64,000 nt of DNA. Origin: Nissolia schottii (taxonomy: Eukaryota; Streptophyta; Magnoliopsida; Fabales; Fabaceae). A program made the position numbers and the translations under genes. The stretch lies in NCBI GenBank assembly GCA_003254905.1, contig QANU01055854.1:183078-247077 (forward strand), in the 5' to 3' direction. Below the pieces are notes generated by a model that saw only the letters and a list, made by a program, of their open reading frames with translations, was not told the origin of the DNA and did no database searches. Positions 12,181 through 24,991 of the stretch are shown here, in pieces; the first letter of the stretch is position 1; every line of letters begins with the position of its first letter.

Positions 12181-12480
12181 AAAAAAGCAGACTTGCCGAT
12201 CCAGAAGGAGAGGGAAGCGGCGATCGAGGGTCTTGGCAGAGAATAAGCAAAGTGGAGGGAGGCGACGGCTTCGAGGAAGATGGCAAAGGGTAGGCTGAGG
12301 GAGATTGAGAGAGGATGTCGCACCATGGCTCTTTGCCATAGTGCATCGAAGCGTTCGCCCGTATAGATATAATTACAAAAGTACCCCTCAAGTGAGGAAT
12401 CTATGGGACAGGAGCATATTCGGATTCCTCTTCTCGGCAAGGACTTTTGTTGTCCCATCTCCACCCGAAAAGGAGCAGCG
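12181..12480 (+). promoter_or_regulatory. Presumed promoter and 5' UTR of the PPTase gene
   Basis: This stretch is more GC-rich than its surroundings and runs into the PPTase ATG at 12481. An antisense open frame covering it is low-complexity and resembles no protein I recognise. No clear TATA box was identified. Confidence 0.4.
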
Positions 12481-15400
12481 ATGGAGAAAGGCGTAAGGAG
12501 ATGGGTGGTGGACATATCAAAGTGGGACCCACATCCCCCTGACTTCTCCTTCGCCCTTTCCCTTGTTCCTTCCCACGAGCACTCCGCTGTCACCAGGTCA
12601 GCCTCTATCCTTATGAGTTAGTTAGGTTTCATGGCTTGGTTTTGCTTTGATCCCATGACTGTTGGGTGCACTTGTGCGCTGGTAGGTTTATTAAAATGGA
12701 AGATAAGAAACGGGCACTTGTCAGCAGAATGCTTCAGTATGCTCTTGTATGTGATGTGCTGGAAATCCCATTTGGTGAAATCATCATCAAGCGAACGTCG
12801 GAAGGCAAGCCATATTTGGTACGGTATAACTATTTCTTGGAACTAGCGATGATGGATTAAGGAAAATGTGGGCGATATCATATGCTGAATAGTAAACTCA
12901 GATTTTGTTTCATTAATCATGGTTTTATGTTATTTTGCGTATAAGAATGAGAGGGAGATGTGCATCTAATACATTGCTACTAAGTTCTTCAAACCTAACA
13001 TGGCAACGGTTCAAATATTGGAATGAGGAATGAATTAATTAAACCTTGTAGTTATTAAAGCAGGGTAAAAAGGTTCAATTGAAATTTTCCATTGTGATAT
13101 ATTGGTACAGTTGAACTTTCCCTCCTGATTTACAAAGATATGCACATTCGCACTTAGTTTAATATGCTTTTTAGCCACATCCCAAATGTAGTCCAAATTA
13201 TGGGTCATCACTCACAAGTTGATAACAAATGTCTACCTGACTTTTTAGCATGAAAATGACTCAGAAACCTTGTGAATTATGCCAAAAGTGAGGAGCTTGT
13301 ATCTCCTAGATGAGCTGTATCATTGGAAGGGGTTTGTGAGAGCAGGTCTGTCATGAAAAAGGTCTATACTAGGAGGGGAAGGAGGCTTACAAGTGATAAA
13401 TGAATGTGAGCAGAAAAAAGTTAGTTAGGAGTCATTTAGGAGTTAGTTAGCAACAGGATTTGCCTAATGATGGCATTTCTGACCATTGCCTAGGTGGGGC
13501 TTGATGTGCATCATTCCCACCATTGGAACCAAGGGAAAGCTCGCACTTTGATAGCTACCATGGCTGCTGAGATTCTCTCCCTCTCTGGTACTCCCCTTAG
13601 ATGGAAATACCTTTCCATCTTGTTCACCCACTCATAATCGTCTTTCCTTCCAAGGAGAGGAATGTCGGTCTTCCTCCATTGCCCATGGCTCCCTTCTGTT
13701 CTATCTCCACCCATCTCATTTTCTACTCTTGAAAACAGTGATTTATGGACTTCATTATATTTTGTAACAAGCTAAAAGCTTGTATATCATAGAAAATATC
13801 TAGTAATATCTCTATTATATCTTAGAAAATCATAAACGATCTTCAATGATCTCTTAGTATTGATTTCCATATTTTCTTTTATTTCATGATTTCCTTTCTT
13901 ATTTAGTTAGGATTTGGAGTCTAGTATTATTTTAAATAGGGATGAGTGCTTCGTATATTGTATCATATCATATTATAGCAGTATATTGTATATTTTATCC
14001 TTTTCTTCTCAGCTGTCTAAAACCTATAATCTCAACACTTTGTTTACGATATGGGAAATGGTTATTGAAATTTCTAGGATTTGTGCATAGTTCTATGCTT
14101 ACTACTCAGATTCATGGGTCCTATTATGTTGCTTCAATGCAACTTATACTAACAATGAAATTCATGGGTAGTAAGTGGTTGATTTAAGACTTCAGTTCTA
14201 AGTCATTTAGACTATGTTGTATTATTGTTACTGTTATTATTATTATTATTATTTTGATAAAAGAAGAATTGTATTGATAAGAGAAGGTAGATACAAAAGG
14301 TGAGAGGACAAGAGATCCTCTATACAAAAAGTAAACCAAAAAACTATCAATGAAGTAGGTCTTTCCAATCTCTCAACATATCTGAGAGGGAAAGACCTTT
14401 ATAGAGATTATGAGCTTTACACCAAGTTGAAGCCAAATGGTTAATCCTATCCCAAAGTACATGTTTATCAGAAAACTTGTCATTAAAAATGTGGGAGTTG
14501 TGTTGAAGCCAGGTACCCCAAATAGTAGCAAAAATGGCACATTGCCACATAATATTGGCTTCTTTCCTACTCCCAAAATCAACATAACTTGTCAATAAGA
14601 ATTGGTCTAAGGTCGCCGGGCACACCCAACACTCATCCAAGATACAAAACAGACAATTCCATTGGGAGTCAACCATATAATAATACAAGAACAAGTGTGT
14701 AACTGATTCTGAATTCACCCCACACATAACACATATCGGGGAAATAGCTTTATGTGGACTTGAATGTCATTAGTATTAATTCTATTAAGCACAACTGTCC
14801 AAATATTGTTATTAGTTTTTTTGATAAAAGAAAATTTTAATTAATAAGAAGAGTAGAATATTACAAAGAGAAAGGAGGAAAAGAGATTCTCTTTACAAAA
14901 AACAAGAACAAGAGAAAGCATCAAAAGAGCAAGGCTTTCTAATCTCTCAGCATATCTGAGATGGAAACCCCTCTAAAAAAGACCTATAACAATGAAATTT
15001 TGATTGAATGACGAGAAGTACAAATTATTTTGTGAGATGCTTGTGTCAATTTTAGTTCTTTATCTAGTCTTTTCCCCCTTTTTTTCTTTCCCGTAAGATT
15101 TCTGAATATTGATTTGTTTTGCTTTCTTAAAGCATGGAAAGTTTTGCACTTTCTCTGTTCTCTATCACACATCTAGTTTGTTGATCCAATTTGAATAAAT
15201 GGAAAAGTTTAGTTTTATAAAAAAAAAAATTGGAAAAGTTTATCTTAACATGTTTGTATATCACAATCATACTATCACTCCTCACATTGAGTTCATTTGC
15301 CACTTTCTATTTCCTTACATGTAGCCATATTTATTTCTTTATATCCTTTGCTTTTCAGGATTATGATAAATTTGATTGTAGATTCCCTAATTTTAATTTC

Positions 15401-17677
15401 AATGTGTCGCATCATGGTGACTATGTGGCAATAGCATCTGAACCTGTATGCCTTGTGGGGCTAGACATTGTCTCCTATGCTATACCACACGGAGAAACAA
15501 TTACAGAATTCATTCAATTCTTCTCATCATACTTTTCCTGTTTGGAATGGGATAACATAGTCAATGCTGGCACTTCTGATGATGTATTAATTGAATTTTA
15601 CAGGTATGCTTGTACTCTATTTGTACATTTTTGTCAAGATGTTTTTTCAAGTAGAAATAGTTCTTCCGGTTCAGATTTTATTGTTGCTGCTGTTCCAGAC
15701 TTCCTGTATTTAGAGACTGAGAAACTTCCATTCGTTTTTGAGATTTTCCTGCTTGAAGTCGTCTTCTTTTTTTTTCCCCCCACACAGTTGACATCTGTTT
15801 TGAAAGAAACCCGGTGATATATGAATAATAGAGTACTGCTCATTTTTGAAGAGTATGAGCAAACTCTTTCCTTGAACGTAGCTAAACAAATGACATCAAT
15901 AGACAGTAAACCCGTTGATATGATTGCCTTGCTTCATTCCATAGAGCTATTATACTCCTTCCTTAATGGAAAATGCATCGTAATTTTTTGAATTATCATT
16001 TTTTCACTGTCACAATACCATGAAGGAGTAGATCCTCAAGTTGCTTATAACGTAGAGTTCAAGATAGTTGCTTATAACCTTATGAATTTGAGACAGTCGT
16101 GTGTGTGTATATTTATAATATTTATATCATAATATAGTCTGGATTGAATATGTTTTTAGTCTCTATAAATACAGGTTATCTTGGCTTTGATCCCTCTAAA
16201 ATTTTTACTTTGGTGTTAGTCTCTCCTTTTTTTTCTTTGTTTGGATTTTGGTCCCTGCCGCTTAGATCCGATGTTAAGTGGTGATATTTATTTTGATCCC
16301 TCTAAAATTTTTACTTTGGTGTTAGTCTCTCCTTTTTCTTTCTTTGTTTGGATTTTGGTCCCTACCGCTTAGACCCTACGTTAATTGGTTATATTTATAA
16401 CGAAAAGAACGATTTTCAATATTTGTATGGGACTTGGATGCATATTCTAAAATATGTATAGGGACCAAAGTTTAGGGGCTATAAACATAAAAACCGAACA
16501 AGTCTAAAATATGTATAGGGACCATGCCAGAAGTCAAATGTGGATTTGCTTTGTAGGTATTGGAGCCTAAAAGAAGCTTACGTTAAAGGCATAGGGAGTG
16601 GACTGACGGAAGATTTGAATAAAGTGGAGTTTTCTCACACATGCTGGACTGATATAACGGCTACAGTGGATGGGAAGGCTATGAAAGAGTGGAGATTTTG
16701 GCTGTTTGAGCTTGGAGAAAGACATTGTGTAAGTTCCGCTTCAACTTTTGACGAAATAATTTGTTCACTTACACCATTATGTTTCTAGAAATCCCTGTGT
16801 ACCTTTTTTGTGGGTTGTGAATACAACTTGGAAAAAAAGGTGGGATTGAGGATATTGACTAAATAGTAAATTAATTGTAATGTCCTTTTCACATGAGATT
16901 TCAATATCCCATTTGTAAAAAAAAAAATTGTGGATAATCTAGTCATTCTTTTCACATCCATATTTAATTAGTTCATATATTCTGTTAGTTTCATTTTTTT
17001 TCAGGCTTGAAATTTGTACCCTCCCATTGAATGAACTTCAGGGGAGCTACCATTATATTGATAGGCTATACAAACAAGAAACAATTTCCACGCAAAGGAA
17101 CAATGCACCGAATTTGTTTTCTACTTTCATATGGATTAGATTATATAGTTCAAGAAAGGACTATTTAGATCTCTGTTGCAAATACAAGACACTGATTTTC
17201 CCTGGAATTGATATTCTCTTCAAATTGGTACGGGGTGCTGAATAAATAGAGTTTAGGGTATTAGGTGGATTTAACAAGCTGATATTAAATGCCTTCTCCG
17301 CAAATTAAACACATTCAAGTCCAAGCGTTATCTATTTAGGATGACTTGGACGAAATCTTATTCCAAGATGTTCTTGCTGTATCTAATCAGTCTCTTACTT
17401 AACGCTACAGTAGTAATGGGTAGGCCTTCTCTGACCGTTGTAACTGATATCTTTTTTTTTTTTTTTTTTTTTTCTTGTTTCACAGGTATCAATTGCGAAA
17501 GGTCACCCAAGATCAGCTGCCATGAACTACAAATCAACACTGAAGAAAGTAGACTTCACTGAAGACGAATATCACCTAGGTCTTCATCTTCCCAGTGTAG
17601 ACTTTGTTGAACTAGGTGTAGAACAACTTGTTTCAGATTTACGGAAAGCAATTTTTGAGTGTAAGCATAGAAGTTAG
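12481..17677 (+). CDS. 4'-phosphopantetheinyl transferase (AASDHPPT/Sfp type)
   Basis: Five exons, 12481-12596, 12686-12818, 15359-15603, 16557-16728 and 17486-17677, join in phase to 285 residues. The start MEKGVRRWVVDISKW and the block KKRALVSRMLQYALV are typical of the AASDHPPT family. The FNVSHHGDYVAIAS block follows. The two magnesium/CoA signature motifs are present: VGLDIV with Asp119, and WSLKEAYVKG with Trp167, Lys170, Glu171 and Lys175. Such enzymes move the phosphopantetheine arm of CoA onto a serine of carrier proteins, for example acyl carrier protein; the cellular compartment is not evident here. Intron 2 (2.5 kb) and intron 3 (about 950 bp) are swollen by gag, LINE and duplicated sequence, yet every exon is intact. 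A degraded LTR starts about 60 bp after the stop codon. Confidence 0.93.
13511..13714 (-). mobile_element. Ty3/gypsy gag fragment in PPTase intron 2
   Basis: The minus strand encodes a gag piece containing WVNKMERYFHLRGVPERERI and ending FPWFQWWE. This is the usual layout of the gypsy gag region, where a 'W...VERYF' block precedes 'W.QWW'. No further domains or LTRs were recognised, so it is an isolated fragment. Confidence 0.75.
14226..14811 (-). mobile_element. 5'-truncated L1-type LINE, 3' end
   Basis: On the minus strand the LINE zf-RVT domain is visible: LNRINTNDIQ, then after a frameshift CVMCGVNSESVTHLFLY and IWGTWLQHNSHIFND. The end SLSDMLRDWKD is followed by a short 3' region. The 3' terminus faces left and ends in a (TTA)n-like tail at about 14226-14255. 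The upstream RT is absent, as is usual for 5'-truncated LINE inserts. Confidence 0.8.
14812..14985 (-). mobile_element. Second, shorter LINE 3' end of the same family
   Basis: The sequence beginning TTTGATAAAAGAAAATT repeats the 3' end of the LINE at 14256 onward: the landmarks TTGATAAAAGAA, GAGATTCTCT, TTTCTAATCTCTCAGC and ATATCTGAGA occur in the same order. It has the same orientation and is cut after about 170 bp. It directly abuts the first LINE, either nested in it or marking its truncation point. Confidence 0.75.
16186..16390. repeat. Tandem duplication (about 107-bp period) in PPTase intron 3
   Basis: Two head-to-tail copies share TTGATCCCTCTAAAATTTTT, TTTGGTGTTAGTCTCTCC and TTTGGATTTTGGTCCCT. 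A shorter direct repeat, TCTAAAATATGTATAGGGAC, occurs twice about 55 bp apart at 16448 and 16503. The composition ('gtccct', 'agggacc') is typical of dispersed plant foldback-type repeats. Confidence 0.8.
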
Positions 17678-17734
17678 GTGTTAATGTAAAGCTAAGAAAA
17701 GCAATTTAGTACATTATTTAAACAAGCAACAACA

Positions 17735-19350
17735 TTGTTACGGACTAGGTTTACGGCCCAACTAGGCACAACGCAAAATGCTGTGCAATGCGTTCAACCT
17801 AGTTTGGTCCGACCCACGACGTCCACGATGACTGTTCATGCATATGTCTTATGTTTATACGTGGGACGAACGCTCAAGTCTAATAGATTCGTTCTTTTAT
17901 CGGGCAACAAACCGTCACGAGTTATGAGATAAATCCAATGGATTGATTCTCGGGTAATGAACGCATACAAGTTTCGAGAAATACCTAACAGGCTCACCTA
18001 TAAAAAGAGAGAGAAATCTTTATTGAAGGTAACACATTCAAACCTAGTTTAATCTCTAACCTTAATTTTTATCTATCTTATTTGGATGTTAAAGTGTCTT
18101 TTGTAGGCACTTATGTTTTCACTCACATATGTGATCATTAGGTAACCCCATTGATAATTGATCTCCATTTGTCATAAGAGCTCCAATATTTTGTTGAGGA
18201 AATTTGTGTACTAGGTAATGTTTGAATTATTTTGTAACTTTGGCGCTGCTTTGATACTGTTAGTTTGTCATTCGAACCCATTTCTTTTACTAGGAGCTTT
18301 AAATGGCAAATTGTGTTGATCTCAGGAGGCCTCAAGACGACAAAGTACCATTTAACAATGGACACTTGGAAAACCTCCTAGGGAATGATCATTCCCCTCC
18401 TTGCCTTGACGATCATGAACACTAGCACGCGATCGTTGAGTTTGATCAAGATCTAATTATCGATCAAGAAAACCAAGTGGAGCACCGTCACCTTCCATCT
18501 CACGTTGAATGCAATCTCAAAAGACCAAGATTCGAAAATTGTCATTGCCAACTTGGAGTGTCTCCTCCAGAGACAAGAAGAGCTCCGTTGAGCTCTGAAA
18601 CATGTGCAACCTAGAGTAAAAGGGATCGTTGGGAAAACAAAGATGAGGGCCAGAGACGGAGAAATTGACCTCCTACTGAAAGACACTCCCTCGTGACATG
18701 ATTCTTCAGCACCTGGCCTAGAGCCAAGACATCAAAGTCATCGTCGTATGGATGATAGCCTAGAATCTCCCCGACATGAAGCCCATCACTCCAACGCCAT
18801 ATTGTTTGAAGGTTCTCATGACTTCGTTCAATCAAGAAACACCAGGTGGCGTTACTATGATTATCCGATGTAAAATGATAGCTCGTTCACCAATGAAGTC
18901 CTCCATGTCCAGCCACCCCGCAACTTCCAACAACTACAAACCACTAAGAGCACCTTATTGCTGTCCAATCTTGGACTTGGTTGGTGGCAGTTCCTGATGC
19001 CATTCTCTGCCACGCCTTCCTCGTAACTTTGGTCGATGCAATTGAGAAATGGTTATCCAAACTTCCTCCAAGGTCAATCACTAGCTTCAAAGACCTATCT
19101 CAAAAAGTTTTCGAAGACCCCTTTGAGCCTCCTCAAACTTATGTAGTGGGAAGGAGAATTTTTTGGAGCCTTCATCGATCGGTTCAATTGTGAGGCAACA
19201 CAAGTACAACATATCAATAACACCGAGGTCTTGCGCCATGACTCTGGAGTTTGCCCAAGGTTTAATTCTCCAATGATTTGTTGAAAGAGCAGCCCAAGAG
19301 TCTAGACAATTTTAATCGAAGAGCTGAAAGATACATCAACAGGGAACCAA
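17735..19350 (+). mobile_element. Degraded Ty3/gypsy element: LTR-like part and gag
   Basis: A TGTTACGGACTAGG start at about 17737 resembles the TGTTATGGACTGG start of the LTR at 31629, and a TATA-like CTATAAAAAGAG lies near 18000. From about 18970 the plus strand encodes a gag piece, PDAILCHAFLVTLVDAIEKW followed by LPPRSITSFKDLSQKVFED, with broken frames on either side. No protease, RT or 3' LTR was recognised. It lies between two convergent genes, downstream of both. Confidence 0.7.
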
Positions 19351-20414
19351 TGTTGAAGCAATTGATAGTAGATCAAAAATCACAAAACAACGACTCAACA
19401 TCAACTACAAAACTTCAACAATCCAAATATAAAAATACAGACTAGGGAAAGAAAATAATTGTCAATACTCAGGTTCTAGAAGCAATGTCAATGAAAGATT
19501 CAACAATCAAGAATCATTTGAAGAACTATACCTGAGCGGCCACAACATGCAATCGCTTAAATCGTATGATTTGAGCAACAAAGGAGCAACAGTGGGCTAA
19601 TGCAAATCGGATCTGAGGTTGGATTTGAGCACTCCAAGTTATACAATGAGGCGACGACAATCCAAGTGAAGTGGTCATGATATTGCCTTCAATGTCAAGT
19701 GTGATGGCATCTTCGTCAAGGTTGTTAAGATCTCGATTTAAATTTTAAAATCTTACAATGTTATGATTTTGAAAAGATTAGTCGATTCCACTACTTTCAG
19801 TTAGATTGAGTGATCCTACGATTTAAATCATGTTACGAGTTGTGGGAAGCTTATCAGGGATTTGAGCATTGCGAGGCATAAATAACAGTATTTGTAAGAT
19901 CATTCAAGAAATAGACTCTCTTTTGCGTGCATCAGATGATTACCCACGGTGTTCCCGCCACTCATTCTTGTGTGCCGTTGATTGCTGCGATTAAGTGTTT
20001 ATTGAAGGATGATTGGTCTGTGAAAATCCATATTTTTTCGTTAAGCAAATTGTTGTGTGGACAATCTTGCTAAGGGAGGACATTCTGTCATGAGTACTCT
20101 TCAATGTCAAGTGTAATGGAATTTTCGTTAAGGGTTTAGCTTGATTTCGGTTGCTAAAGGGCGAAGCTACCCATATCCCGTGGCGGCTGCTGGTTCTTGT
20201 CGGGCGGCGACCTTGGCAGATTCAGATCTGAGAATAAATCGCTTTTTTTGTTTGATTATTATGCAAATTAAGTTATTATTATGCAAAATGGGAACACGTA
20301 GATGGTGGTCAGTAAAACTAGGGTCTTATTCCCCCTTTTCCTCCCCAAACAATAGATTCTAACAAAAACTAATATGTAAATAGTGTGTATGAGTATAATT
20401 TTGAAATGAAATAC
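19351..20414. other. Intergenic, probably retroelement-derived
   Basis: No intact frame is seen. A 34-bp segment beginning TTCAATGTCAAGTGT occurs at about 19688 and again at about 20101, in the same orientation, suggesting local duplication. The stretch likely continues the neighbouring gypsy relic. Confidence 0.5.
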
Positions 20415-23400
20415 TCAAAATAAATTACATAAAATAAAAAATTCTTCGGGTACTGTATATTCCTTAGACCCTTTAAGGAAAAAGTCTCTAGCTCCTCCAT
20501 AAGACAAGCAGAGTCCACAATTTTGATGTACCTTGGTGCTTAAGCTTTCTTTCTCTGGTGCTTCCTTACAACTTTCACTGCAAGCTGTGTGGCTATCACT
20601 CTCTTCAAAATTTTCTATTTCACTATTGCTTCTACTGCAAGTTTCGATGCCCCCTTTTTCTTCCCCAACCACCTCTGTCCCTAAATCTTCTTCTGCCGGT
20701 ATGTCCACCTCACCCTTTGAACTTGTTACGTCTGAAACAATGCATTCTACGCATGACTTTTCTGACGAAGAGTCTTCAGTCACATAGCTATTGCTGCTTT
20801 CAACGACACACGGCAGGGCAGAAACAACCTACAATGTACCAAGTTGTTAGTATTAGTATATTTCTGTCAAATAATGTTTTGTCAATAAGTTACTGTTACA
20901 ATAGATTTGTTACGAATGTTACATATTTACTTCGTAACAGTTATGCTTCAATTTGTAACTCTGTAACAGATTTTATATTTATGTTGGTTTATACTTCTCA
21001 GCCTATATAGGCTAAACTCACTACAGAGACAACTCAAAACACAATTTCACTAATATTCTCAAAGCTTTTACATTTCTCTCGTGTTCCTAAGTTCCATTTC
21101 CTTTCTCCAACATGATATCTAACAAGATTAGTGTGTTAGATGATGTGATGCCTTAAGCAAGACATCTAAAAGAAAGTGATTTTATTTATTCGGGACACAT
21201 ATCTTAGTTTAAATAAATCAGAAAAGCCATGCATATCTTCCACAATATGCGATTTTGTTTTGTGCTTGCACGAGTTATTATATAAGACTTAACAACTTAG
21301 TTGAGAATAGTTTTTTATTTTTATGCTAAAGTTTTACATCTTTTTTTCATTTTTGTAGAACGAACCTAATCCCTCTTCTTTACTTGTTATGTTTCCCAAT
21401 AGAACTTCATTTACTTCATAAATAAACTGAGTAAATTATAAACTTATGCTATATTAACATTTATATAATGAAAATAGTTGTTACAAGAAATTTATAATTT
21501 TTATTGTTCTATTACAAATGTGTCAAATTGTAGGTCCTACAGGGTTTTTTCTTCTTCTGTTTTTCCCCGTTTTATAAAGCTGGCATTAATTTAATCTTCT
21601 CATTTTGCTTTAGAGAAACAGGTGATGTATCACTCATTTAGAATCTTGCATTACGTGGTTTCATCATGTGGGAAGAAGACTTGTAGAAACTTTGGCATGA
21701 AGAATAGATCAAATAGAGACAAGAGAGCATCCTCATGGTTAGAGCCTTAGAGATAGAAGGAGACCAAGAATAACTATAGACCAAGTCATTAAGGAAGACT
21801 TAGTTTTTAAATAGCTTATCTATAAACATGGTTTATAATAGGACAAAATGAAGTCATTTGATCTATGTTGCCGATTCTATTCTCACCTAGTAGGAAAAAA
21901 CATGGTGGTTGTATATCACGGCCATTATTCTTCTCCAAACTGTTGGCTTTGTAGTGGCATAAATAGTTAATTTTTTTATGTATCTCTGTAGCTTATTCTC
22001 TAAACTGATGCTTGACAAAAATATGATACTGCCCTTCATATTATTGTCATGTATACTCATAGTTTATGAGCAACTTTATTTAGATTAATCTGACTAGAAA
22101 TGTTAATTTACAATGTTCTGGAGCACTATCAAAGCTTGATATGAAGATTCAATCAACTATAAACCATCAACTAAATAATCTTCATTCTGTTACATTTAAG
22201 ACAAACCAAATTGTATTTTCCATCTTTCTAGTGATTAAGTAACCAACTACCAATCTCATTGATACCCATCATGCAATAGTATGTCTGTTTCTTCATCATA
22301 TAATTTTAGCTTTTCGACTGGCATATTTGGAATATATAAATCTTACCATATTCATACTGAACCTTTCCTTAGGATTCTTTCTGAGACACTTTTCTGTTAC
22401 TTGGAGCAATGAATGCAGTTCTTGTTCATCATAGGAGCTGCTAATTTTGGGATCAATCAACTGTAGGTACTTCCTCCCTTCAAGAAGTGGCCTTGCCTAC
22501 AGAAATTTGTGCAATGCACATAAGGAAGGAAATCAATGTGATAAAACAATTAGATTTAATAAACAAAAACTTCATGTTTAAACTAATTTATAAAATGCAT
22601 AATGTTTTCTCTTTAGGACTTGGTAGTTTATGTTTCATAACAGTGAAGGGTGAGCCCTGGCGCAAAGGTTAGGTTGCTGCCTTGTGAGTTGTGACCTGGA
22701 GGTCACACATTCATATCATGGAAACAAACTCTATGCTTGCGAGGGTAAGATTGCGTATATCTATCCTCCCTCAGACTAGACTAGGTTGGAACCTTGTGCA
22801 TTGCCCACCATTTTATTTGAAGCTATAATGGTACAGAGGAGTAACAATAGGTTGTAGAATAGGTTTACAAAAAGTTTCTAGTAACATCTTCATTCATATA
22901 TTGGTTATAAGAATATTCTTCCTAAGTAATAAGAAATGAGTAAAGAGGACCAGAAGATCCTAGGGTGTATTTTAACATGCTCCTCGAACCAATCTACTAT
23001 CAGTTTTAAAATGTGATTGGTAGAAAATATGATGAATTGTGTTTAGGCTTGCGTAGTTGCTACAGGTTAAGTGTAGTTTACACATGAAGTATACTCTTTA
23101 GAAAAGTAAGTATCCCATGAATGAATAACTAATATACAATTGTAAAGAGTATATGATCCCTTTTCCCGTGATAGATAATGGTCGTTAATGTTAATGACAG
23201 TAAGACCAAAAGTTTCCTAGTTATGGTCGGGGTATTTAATGTAGAAAAATAACACTATTTCTTGCTTGCGCTTATATAATCCTAATTTAGTAGCCTGTAG
23301 TTTGTAGGACTAAAATCATATGCCACTAACCCATTCAATAAGACACATCTTTCCTGATGCTCTTTCCATAATCATGCAGCCAGTGATCAACTCTAAAAGA

Positions 23401-24991
23401 ATTGCGCCAAAAGAATACACATCTGTCTTATTTGATAGGTTTCCAGTCTCTTGATACTCTGGCGCAATGCATCCACAGCTGCCCCTATTTTTATTCTTGC
23501 AGCAATAATTCAATTCACGTCTTTCTTTTCTGAACACAAAATCTCCAAGCTAAAGATGCCCATAGCATTCAACAAGTAGTTAGTTTGTTAAGATGACAAG
23601 TAGCTTATCTATATTGAAACTGAGCCTAATATAATTAGCTCTACAGAATTAAGGTTCAAGTACTTACCAGTGGTTTAAACTCATGATTTAGTAGAATTTT
23701 ACTTGGTTTTATTCTTCCATGAATTATGTTATTATCATGTAGATACTTTAGACCTCTGGCGACACCTATTGCAACTTTCATTCTTTCTCTCCATGTCAAT
23801 AATCTACTGCTTGATCCTGCATGATTCAGAAATTTTATTTGGTCTTCAGTGACTTTTTTAACTGAAAGTCCATGTAGTTACTGTCAATCCTCATTTTCAA
23901 TAACAAGTTGTAAATGTTGTTAGAAAATATGGTTTATGCATAAAAGCTAAAGTGTAGTAGGACTAAGATATCAGGTGCAAGGAGATGAAAATATACTCAC
24001 TGTTTTGTGGCCATACTTTGCTGCTCATAGAACATCTGCTTATATACAATACTCCAAGGAAGTAATTCCTATTTAGTGTAATGCCACTTATTTATTCCTA
24101 AGAACTACTGACCGCCTCGGGGAAAATAACAGAAAACAAATAACTACTGACTAGATTCACGGAACCAAAAACACACATCATGAATTTAAAAAATTCTGAA
24201 CATGCATCATGATTTCAAAAATTTCAGAATTAGTTCCTAACTGATGTCACATTCATATATTTATCCTTACTTGATAAGTACTGGTCGAGCGAACTGTTGC
24301 ATGCATGTCCATATATCATCAACAATTGACTTTCTCGTATGCATGAACCCAATACCATGATCACATTTTCATGTCTAGCCTTTGTGAGCAACTCAACCTC
24401 TGATTCAAATGCCTTCTCTACCTGGAAGCTTGTAATTTGATGTTGCTTGACAACTATTTTTAGCCCACAATCTAGCTGGCCTATGAAAGCAGGTCCATGT
24501 TCACCTTCAGATAGAGAATTCTTAGTTGAAAATCCATTTGTGGCAGCTTGAAGTTCTTCATAAGTGAATTCCTTTTGCCATCCATTTTTTGGGCATTTAC
24601 TTTTGCAGATTGAGCACACAGAAGATTTTTCACTCTCCAAAATTGTTTTGCCTTCATTCTCAAGCAATATGTCCGCATCGGAGCTTCCTGGCATTTGCTT
24701 TTCGTACTCGCTCACCTTTTGGAAGCTTCCATTAATAGGCTCTTGTTCTTGGCTCTTCTGATCAGGGTTTATCTGATTAATAATGTGATTTTTGAGAATT
24801 ATCCCTCTGGACTTCTCCTGATGGGGATTGCTCTGCACCTGTTTTCCATCTTGTCCCAGCTGATCAGCATTACAACCTATCACGTGACTAGTTTTCATTT
24901 CCAATCGTAAGCCATTCTCCTCCCCGCACGGTTTACTCTCATTTCGTTCTCGTGTTTGAATTGCCGGATCAGCTTTGATTTGACCTATCAT
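20415..24991 (-). CDS. Kinase-like protein A (predicted pseudokinase, long acidic tail)
   Basis: Exons 24991-24271, 23816-23668, 23549-23331, 22496-22347 and 20828-20415 join in phase to 550 residues. A repeat-rich linker leads to the CSICKSKCP motif, then a kinase fold starting FTYEELQAATNGFS. The closest type I know is the 'inactive protein kinase SELMODRAFT_444075' group of receptor-like cytoplasmic kinases. The glycine loop is degenerate (LSEGEHGPAFIG) and beta3 keeps lysine (KIVVKQHQ). The catalytic loop reads IIHGRIKPSK, without HRD or its asparagine, and DFG is DFV. APEY and the DVYSFG helix remain. It is thus predicted inactive. The last exon adds 138 codons, rich in Ser and Glu, unlike its neighbours. 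No USP domain precedes it. The start (MIGQIKAD) is the first ATG of the open frame; an upstream exon is possible. Confidence 0.85.
22640..22830 (+). repeat. Au-type SINE in an intron of kinase-like gene A
   Basis: The order GAGCCCTGGCGCAAAGG, TTGCTGCCTTGTGA, GGAGGTCAC, ATGGAAACA, GAGGGTAAG-TTGCGTA and CCTCCCTCAGAC matches the Au SINE family known from many plants. The A-box is GGCGCAAAGG, and the B-box region is degraded. It sits antisense to the host gene. Confidence 0.8.

Noticed and set aside
12105..12593. Minus-strand frame of 162 codons
   Set aside because: It lies antisense to the PPTase promoter and first exon, is low-complexity, and resembles no protein family.
15230..15817. Plus-strand frame of 195 codons as a gene of its own
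   Set aside because: It is PPTase exon 3 read through both of its splice sites into the introns.
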